DNA from: JAZTZP01 sp045637525
GTDB taxonomy: Bacteria > Bacillota > Clostridia > UBA1381
Assembly: GCA_045637525.1 (NCBI GenBank)
Contig: JAZTZP010000150.1
Location: 69,796 to 133,795 of the forward strand
Reading direction: 5' to 3'
Length of the DNA: 64,000 nt
Shown here: positions 58,871-64,000 of the stretch, piece by piece
How the letters are laid out: each line of letters begins with the position of its first letter
Position numbering within the stretch: position 1 is the stretch's first letter
The notes under the pieces: model-generated
Database searches by the model: none
What the model saw: the letters and a program-made list of their open reading frames with translations, nothing else
What the model was told of the DNA's origin: nothing
Position numbers and translations under genes: made by a program

Positions 58871-58942
58871 TTTAAACTCTCCTTCGCTGTTTTTTTATCT
58901 TTATTAATATTATACCACAATGTTCTCTGAATGTCAATATTT

Positions 58943-59686
58943 CTACATAGCTGCAAATATAATTCGTTCTTCATTTTTGCAAACCGGATTAAATGTATAT
59001 GCAGAAAACATATCAATATTTGTAAATCCTGCACGTTTTAAGGCGCCGGTTATTTCCGAAACTTCATGAGCTCTTTGTATATGAACTTCATCGAACCGTT
59101 TCCAGTTGCCTTTCTTATTCACAAAAAATGAAAGCTCCATCTTACTAAGCTTTTGTTTCTTCAAAAATTTATTTTCCCATGTGTAAAATATCTTTCCGTC
59201 GTCATAAATAAATGTATTGTTTCCGAGTGTGTTTTCTAATTTGTAGCTTGAGCTTATATCAAATATAAATATGCCGTCGTTATCAAGAAAACAATTTTTA
59301 ATTCTGTAAAATAAACGTTCTATGGATTGAGGCGATAACATATAATTAATACCGTCCGTCATGCAAACGAAGGCACCGACAGAACCATATAAATCAAGCT
59401 TTGCCAAATCCTGATTAAGAAACAGAATGTCTTGTTTTAATTCACTGCTTTTACTGCGTGCGATGTTTAGCATAGAGATTGATTTATCTACTCCAATCAT
59501 ATCATATCCGCGAGCTGAAAGAGGGATGGTAACATTACCGGTGCCGCATGCAAGATCACACACTAATTCCGGATTTTTATCATAATAATCAAACAGATTT
59601 TCAATATAATCTGCTAAGTGATTATAGTTTATATCTTTGTTAATTAGCCTGTCATATACGCAGGCAAACTTGTTGTAGCTCTTCAT
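58943..59686 (-). CDS. Class I SAM-dependent methyltransferase
   Basis: The 247-residue protein has the SAM-binding motif 'LVCDLACGTGNVTIPLSARGYDMIGVDKSISML' and 'QDLAKLDLYGSVGAFVCMTDGINYML', typical of YqeM-like methyltransferases with the C-terminal small domain. The substrate is unknown. The ATG at 59686 follows TTGGAG by 6 bases; the TTG at 59698 is part of that site. It diverges from recJ. Confidence 0.85.
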   Translation of the reverse strand: MKSYNKFACVYDRLINKDINYNHLADYIENLFDYYDKNPELVCDLACGTGNVTIPLSARGYDMIGVDKSISMLNIARSKSSELKQDILFLNQDLAKLDLYGSVGAFVCMTDGINYMLSPQSIERLFYRIKNCFLDNDGIFIFDISSSYKLENTLGNNTFIYDDGKIFYTWENKFLKKQKLSKMELSFFVNKKGNWKRFDEVHIQRAHEVSEITGALKRAGFTNIDMFSAYTFNPVCKNEERIIFAAM

Positions 59687-59814
59687 AACATACTCCAATC
59701 GTGAAATTATACATTAATTCTACCATAAAAAACCGAAAATGTCAAACAAATTACGAACTTTTTTAAATAAATCCGCAAATATGAAAAAAAATCCAAGAAA
59801 AAATGCGATAATGC

Positions 59815-59843
59815 TTGCAATTTCATAAAAAAAGTGGTATAAT
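59815..59843 (+). promoter_or_regulatory. Vegetative promoter of recJ-relA
   Basis: TTGCAA (59815-59820), a 17-base spacer and TATAAT (59838-59843), 45 bases before the recJ start. Confidence 0.8.
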
Positions 59844-59888
59844 ATATTTATATAATTAATGTAATTTTCAGAAAGGAACGGAGTAGTC

Positions 59889-61601
59889 TTGAAAGAAAAA
59901 AGATGGGTTTATAAAAGCGGTTTACATGACAGAAATACGATTATTGAATTTTCAAAAAAGAATTCCGTTCCGCCTGTTATTTCGATGTTGCTGTTTAATC
60001 GCGGAATTGATACTGTTGAAAAAATGCAGCAGTATTTTTCAAAATCAGTAAGAGCCATCCATAACCCTAAAATATTAAACGACTGTGAGATTGCGGCTGA
60101 GCGAATTATCGCCGCTGTAAACAATAATGAAAAAATAGCGGTTTATGGTGATTATGATGTAGACGGAATAACATCAACTGCACTTATTTATGATTTTTTA
60201 AAGAGTATCGGTGCAGATGCCCAATACTATATCCCGGACAGGATAACTGAGGGATACGGCATGAATATTATTGCTGTAAACAAACTTATAAAAAAAGGTG
60301 TTAAGCTTATAATTACTGTCGATTGCGGGGTAACGGCGGTAGGGGAGATAGAATTCGCTGTGTTGCAAAAAACAGAAGTAATAGTTACAGATCATCATAC
60401 CTGTAAAGAAAAGCTGCCGAGAGCATACGCAATTTTAAATCCTAAACGGCCGGATAATGAATATCCCTTTGAAATGCTTGCCGGTGTAGGAGTAGCATTT
60501 AAGCTTATGTTGTGTATTGCCATGAAGCTAAACCTTAACACAACGGAATATATGGATAAATATTCTGACCTTACAGCAATAGGAACAGTATCGGATGTTG
60601 TTTCACTTACCGATGAAAACAGAGCAATTGTACACCGTGGTATTTTAAACATCAGAAAAGCTCCGAGACCGGGCGTTGAGGCGATACTCAATAAAGCCGG
60701 AATTGACAGAAAAGTAATGACGGCTTCCGATATTGCTTTTGGCATTGCTCCTCGTATTAATGCCGCCGGCAGAATGGGGAATGCCCAAACAGGTCTTAAA
60801 CTTTTACTTGAACATGATATAAATAAAGCCGCTGAATATGCTGATATTCTTGATGCTGAAAATGAAAAACGCAAGGTTGTTGAAAGTAAGATTTACGAAG
60901 AAGCAATTTCTCAGATAAATTCAGATCCGAATTTCAGCAAGAAAAAGGTGATAGTAGTATGCGGCCATGACTGGCATGAGGGTGTAATAGGAATTGTTGC
61001 ATCTAAAATAATGGATTTGTTTTATAAACCGACGATAGTTTTAAGTGAAAATAAAGGAATATGCAAAGGCTCGGGCAGAAGTATAGCAGGTTTTGATCTT
61101 TTTGAGGCACTAAGCTGTTGTGAACACATTCTATCAGATTTCGGCGGACACAGCGCTGCGGCAGGTCTTAGTTTGGGAATGGATAGCCTTGAAAAATTTA
61201 TATATGCTATAAATAAATATGCAGATGAACACTTAAGTGTTGCTGACATGACAGAAACAATAGAAATCGACTGCGAAATTTCTTCGTCTACTGCTGGAAT
61301 TGAATTGGCAAAAAAATTGTCGGTGTTTGAACCATATGGGGAAGATAATCAAGTTCCTGTATTTTCAATGAAGCAAGTTTCGGTAAGTATGGTTAATTTC
61401 GCAGGTCGTGATAATACTCATCTTAAAATGACAATTGCAAAAGATGGTAAAAATTTCAACTGTATAGGTTTCAGAATGGGTGATTATGTCAATTATATTA
61501 AGGCAGGAGATACTGTTGACATTGCATTCGGAATGTCTGTTAACAATTTTAAAGATGAGGAATATTTACAATTTGTATTAAAGGATATTAAGTTAAATTA
61601 A
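59889..61601 (+). CDS. recJ: Single-stranded-DNA-specific exonuclease RecJ
   Basis: The 570-residue 5'-3' exonuclease acts in recombination and repair. The DHH-family motifs are 'VYGDYDVDGITSTALIYDFL', 'IITVDCGVTA', 'VIVTDHHTCKEKLPRAYAILNPK' and, in the DHHA1 domain, 'VCGHDWHEGVIGIVASKI' and 'GGHSAAAGLSL'. A C-terminal OB fold follows (about 455-570). Length equals that of E. coli RecJ. TTG at 59889 is the start, since no ATG fits the conserved 'WVYKSG' beginning. relA follows after 30 bases. Confidence 0.95.
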   Translation: MKEKRWVYKSGLHDRNTIIEFSKKNSVPPVISMLLFNRGIDTVEKMQQYFSKSVRAIHNPKILNDCEIAAERIIAAVNNNEKIAVYGDYDVDGITSTALIYDFLKSIGADAQYYIPDRITEGYGMNIIAVNKLIKKGVKLIITVDCGVTAVGEIEFAVLQKTEVIVTDHHTCKEKLPRAYAILNPKRPDNEYPFEMLAGVGVAFKLMLCIAMKLNLNTTEYMDKYSDLTAIGTVSDVVSLTDENRAIVHRGILNIRKAPRPGVEAILNKAGIDRKVMTASDIAFGIAPRINAAGRMGNAQTGLKLLLEHDINKAAEYADILDAENEKRKVVESKIYEEAISQINSDPNFSKKKVIVVCGHDWHEGVIGIVASKIMDLFYKPTIVLSENKGICKGSGRSIAGFDLFEALSCCEHILSDFGGHSAAAGLSLGMDSLEKFIYAINKYADEHLSVADMTETIEIDCEISSSTAGIELAKKLSVFEPYGEDNQVPVFSMKQVSVSMVNFAGRDNTHLKMTIAKDGKNFNCIGFRMGDYVNYIKAGDTVDIAFGMSVNNFKDEEYLQFVLKDIKLN

Positions 61602-61631
61602 TGCTGACATAATTCAGAAAGGATGTGCGTG

Positions 61632-63857
61632 ATGACAGAGAAAAATAATACTGTTGAGACAGTTGATACAGATGCTGTTATATCAAATATACTTAAGCTT
61701 ACAGCCCAATATGCTCCTAATTCCAATGCTGATATTATATATATAGCATATAAGGTTGCTTGTGCCGCGCATTCAGGTCAATATCGAAAATCAGGGGTAC
61801 CATATATTGAGCATCCGGTTCAGATTGCTGAAATTGCGGCTGAGCTTGAACTCGATCCGATTGCCATAGCAGTTTGTCTGCTTCATGATGTAGTCGAAGA
61901 TACGCCATACACATTCAGCGATGTTGAGTCCCTTTTCGGAAAACAGGTTGCAGAGCTTGTAGACGGTATAACAAAACTTACAAAAATTCAATATTCAACT
62001 ACGGAAGAACAGCAAGTAGAAAATTTAAGAAAAATGTTTCTTGCAATGGCAAAAGACATTCGTGTTGTAATAATAAAACTTATAGACCGCTTGCATAATA
62101 TGAGAACTTTGAAGTTTATGTCACAGGAAAAGCAGCTTGAAAAAGCGCGTGAAACTTTAGAGGTTTATGCACCGCTTGCTCACCGACTCGGTATGTCGAA
62201 GCTTAAAATTGAGCTTGAAGATTTATCACTAAAATATCTTGATCCGATTTCATACGAGGAAATAAGGGAAAATATAAAACACAAGCGAAGCGAGCGCCAG
62301 GAATATATTAATGATATAATTTCATTACTCGAAAAAAAGCTTGTTGAATTAAAAATTGAAGGTAAGGTTACAGGTCGTGCAAAGCATTTTTACAGCATTT
62401 TCAGAAAAATGTATATGCAGAATAAAACATTAGACGAAATATACGATCTGTTTGCTGTCAGAATTATAGTAAATTCCATAAGCGACTGTTATGCGGTACT
62501 CGGAATGGTGCATGAGCTTTATACACCTGTTCCGATGCGTGTAAAAGACTATATTGCGATGCCTAAGCCAAATATGTATCAATCACTTCATACTACGGTT
62601 ATAGGCTCAAACGGAACACCGTTTGAAATTCAGATCCGTACATGGGAAATGCATAAAATTGCAGAAGAAGGCATTGCGGCACATTGGAAGTATAAAGAAG
62701 GTATAAACGGTTCAAGTGATATGGATTCAAAGCTTGAATGGGTTCGCCAGCTTCTTGAAACTCAGTCGGATACTTTAGACACAGATGACTTCTTCAATAC
62801 ATTAAAAATTGACTTGTTTGCTGATGAAGTGTTTGTCTTTACGCCTCAGGGAAAAGTTATTTGTCTTCCGGCAAAGAGTACAGTTATTGATTTTGCTTTT
62901 GCAATTCATTCTCAGGTTGGATATAAAATGAGTGGCGCTAAGGTAAACGGAAAAATAGTGCCTAACAACTACATCTTAAAAAATGGTGAGATAATCGAAA
63001 TATTAAACGCAAATACTCATGGTCCGAGTCGTGATTGGTTGAAGATTGTCAGGACAAATCAGGCAAAAAACAAAATTAATCAATGGTTTAAAAAGCAAAA
63101 CCGTGATGATAATATAATTCACGGAAAAGATTTGATCGAACGTGAATTAAAACGGTTAGGTTTTACTCATTCGCAGTTATTTGTGGAAGAATGGGTGTCA
63201 AGACTCTTAAGAAGATACAGCTTCCAATCCATTGATGATTTGTATGCAAGTGTAGGTTATGGCGGTCTTACGGCACAAAAGGTTGTTATGCGCTTAAGAG
63301 ACGACTATAATACCGCAATTAAAGAACAAATTAAAAACGATTCATCTTTGATGCCGGAAACTCTTATTCAGCCTGACACTGTAAAGAAGAGAAAATCAGG
63401 ATTTAAGGGTGTCATTGTCAAAGACATAGATAATTGTTTAGTTCGTTTATCAGGTTGTTGCAATCCGGTTCCTGGTGATGAAATTGTCGGATTTATAACC
63501 AAAGGACGAGGTGTATCAGTGCATCGTGCCGACTGCCCGAATATTCAACCAACCGCTTTAACAACGGCAGACAGAGCCCGTTTTATTGATGTATATTGGG
63601 AAGATTCAGCAGATAGCACGTATGTGGCAAACATTCAGATTGAAAGTCCTGAACGTGACGGAATTATGCTTGAAGTTTCTGCAGTTTTATCGGATATGAA
63701 GATTAATATAAAAACCGTAAATGCTTATGTAACCAAGAAAAACATAGCTATAATCCAGCTCGGACTTGAAATAAAAAACACTCAGGACCTTGCCAAACTG
63801 ATGAAGCGTATAAGACAGATGCGTGATATAACATCAGTATCAAGAATATCTAACTGA
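61632..63857 (+). CDS. relA: Bifunctional (p)ppGpp synthetase/hydrolase (Rel)
   Basis: The 741-residue stringent-response enzyme has an intact HD hydrolase domain (about 35-200, 'HPVQIAEIAAELELDPIAIAVCLLHDVVEDTPYT'), a synthetase domain (about 220-380, 'YDLFAVRIIVNSISDCYAVLGMVHELYTPVPMRVKDYIAMPKPNMYQSLHTTVIG'), a TGS domain ('DEVFVFTPQGKVICLPAKSTVIDFAFAIHSQVG'), a conserved-Cys region ('LSGCCNPVPGDEIVGFITKGRGVSVHRADCPN') and a C-terminal ACT domain. Both activities look complete. The ATG at 61632 has AGGA 8 bases upstream; the ATG at 61623 lies in the ribosome binding site. Confidence 0.97.
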   Translation: MTEKNNTVETVDTDAVISNILKLTAQYAPNSNADIIYIAYKVACAAHSGQYRKSGVPYIEHPVQIAEIAAELELDPIAIAVCLLHDVVEDTPYTFSDVESLFGKQVAELVDGITKLTKIQYSTTEEQQVENLRKMFLAMAKDIRVVIIKLIDRLHNMRTLKFMSQEKQLEKARETLEVYAPLAHRLGMSKLKIELEDLSLKYLDPISYEEIRENIKHKRSERQEYINDIISLLEKKLVELKIEGKVTGRAKHFYSIFRKMYMQNKTLDEIYDLFAVRIIVNSISDCYAVLGMVHELYTPVPMRVKDYIAMPKPNMYQSLHTTVIGSNGTPFEIQIRTWEMHKIAEEGIAAHWKYKEGINGSSDMDSKLEWVRQLLETQSDTLDTDDFFNTLKIDLFADEVFVFTPQGKVICLPAKSTVIDFAFAIHSQVGYKMSGAKVNGKIVPNNYILKNGEIIEILNANTHGPSRDWLKIVRTNQAKNKINQWFKKQNRDDNIIHGKDLIERELKRLGFTHSQLFVEEWVSRLLRRYSFQSIDDLYASVGYGGLTAQKVVMRLRDDYNTAIKEQIKNDSSLMPETLIQPDTVKKRKSGFKGVIVKDIDNCLVRLSGCCNPVPGDEIVGFITKGRGVSVHRADCPNIQPTALTTADRARFIDVYWEDSADSTYVANIQIESPERDGIMLEVSAVLSDMKINIKTVNAYVTKKNIAIIQLGLEIKNTQDLAKLMKRIRQMRDITSVSRISN

Positions 63858-63907
63858 TAATTGGTAGTGTAAAGTAAATATGAAAAAATAGCAAACGATT
63901 TCGTAGA

Positions 63908-64000
63908 AAATCATTGATTTTCGCTAAAATGATTGTAAATGCTCCCACTGCAATTTGTCAAGGGTAAAATAAACGCGCAAAGCGCGCCCTGTGACAAATC
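63908..64000. repeat. Inverted-repeat element at the window end (incomplete)
   Basis: AAAATCATTGATTTT (63908-63922) is a perfect 7-bp inverted repeat around one base. Beyond it, ATTTGTCAAGGG (63953-63964) pairs with CCCTGTGACAAAT (63987-63999, one bulged G) around an inner CGCGC-AAA-GCGCG hairpin (63974-63986). There is no T-run, so this is not a plain terminator for relA. The element probably continues beyond the window and may be a dispersed repeat or the edge of a mobile element. Confidence 0.5.

Noticed and set aside
60395..60874. 159-codon minus-strand frame inside recJ
   Set aside because: It is antisense to a strongly conserved gene, has no recognisable domain, and reflects the codon bias of recJ.

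Overview
The window is a chromosomal stretch from a low-G+C, anaerobic, spore-forming Clostridia-type Firmicute, most like the Oscillospiraceae/Ruminococcaceae side of the class. This is inferred from gene content, not from a marker tree. Sporulation and germination genes (gerW/ytfJ with its DUF2953 partner, and sleB), scpA-scpB, a rubrerythrin, a DtxR-type regulator, a B12-dependent methionine synthase and an F-ATPase with a sodium-type c subunit all point that way. GTG and TTG starts are common, and most gene groups have clear TTGACA/TATAAT-like promoters with 17-nt spacers.

Layout. 1-3,040: end of a CorC/HlyC-domain protein, hpf, a pseudouridine synthase, tRNA-Ser with a perfect consensus promoter, an ordered array of small hairpins, a DtxR-like regulator and rpsT. 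3,240-10,260: M50 protease, scpA-scpB, ytfI-gerW, an uncharacterised radical-SAM pair, and enolase behind a long inverted repeat that covers its ribosome binding site. 10,336-17,310 (minus strand): a complete ten-gene F1Fo ATP synthase operon with its own perfect promoter. 17,364-19,346: a DUF2508 protein, three unknown small proteins and rubrerythrin.

19,421-36,998 is a Wzx/Wzy-type surface polysaccharide cluster with a long leader: initiating sugar-phosphate transferase, GT2 and GT4 transferases, O-antigen-ligase-like polymerase, two fucosyltransferase-like proteins, another GT2, flippase, a 5'-truncated ATP-grasp remnant, an intact ATP-grasp ligase, a TRAP/DctM-like permease with a small membrane partner but no binding protein, a DegT sugar aminotransferase, rfbA, rfbB (without rfbC/rfbD), an acyltransferase and ugd. 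The set suggests a dTDP-4-amino-sugar, possibly aminoacylated by the ATP-grasp enzyme. This is the most novel part of the window.

37,027-42,317: dxs-tlyA-ispE followed by eda-dgoK (KDPG/KDPGal aldolase and kinase). 42,334-45,189 (minus strand): folC translationally coupled to a 32-residue membrane peptide, sleB and comF. 45,280-51,144: a domesticated-looking Y1/REP-type transposase protein that has lost its HUH histidines, then rdgB, a DUF6106-like protein, acpS, nnr, alr and a mazEF-type toxin-antitoxin pair whose antitoxin is only 53 residues. 51,183-58,362: metF-metH (no reactivation domain), a glycolipid glycosyltransferase, a transglutaminase-like protein, an HD phosphohydrolase and a TIGR01212 radical-SAM protein. 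58,529-63,857: HIT protein, a methyltransferase, recJ and relA/spoT. The last ~110 bases hold another inverted-repeat element that runs off the window.
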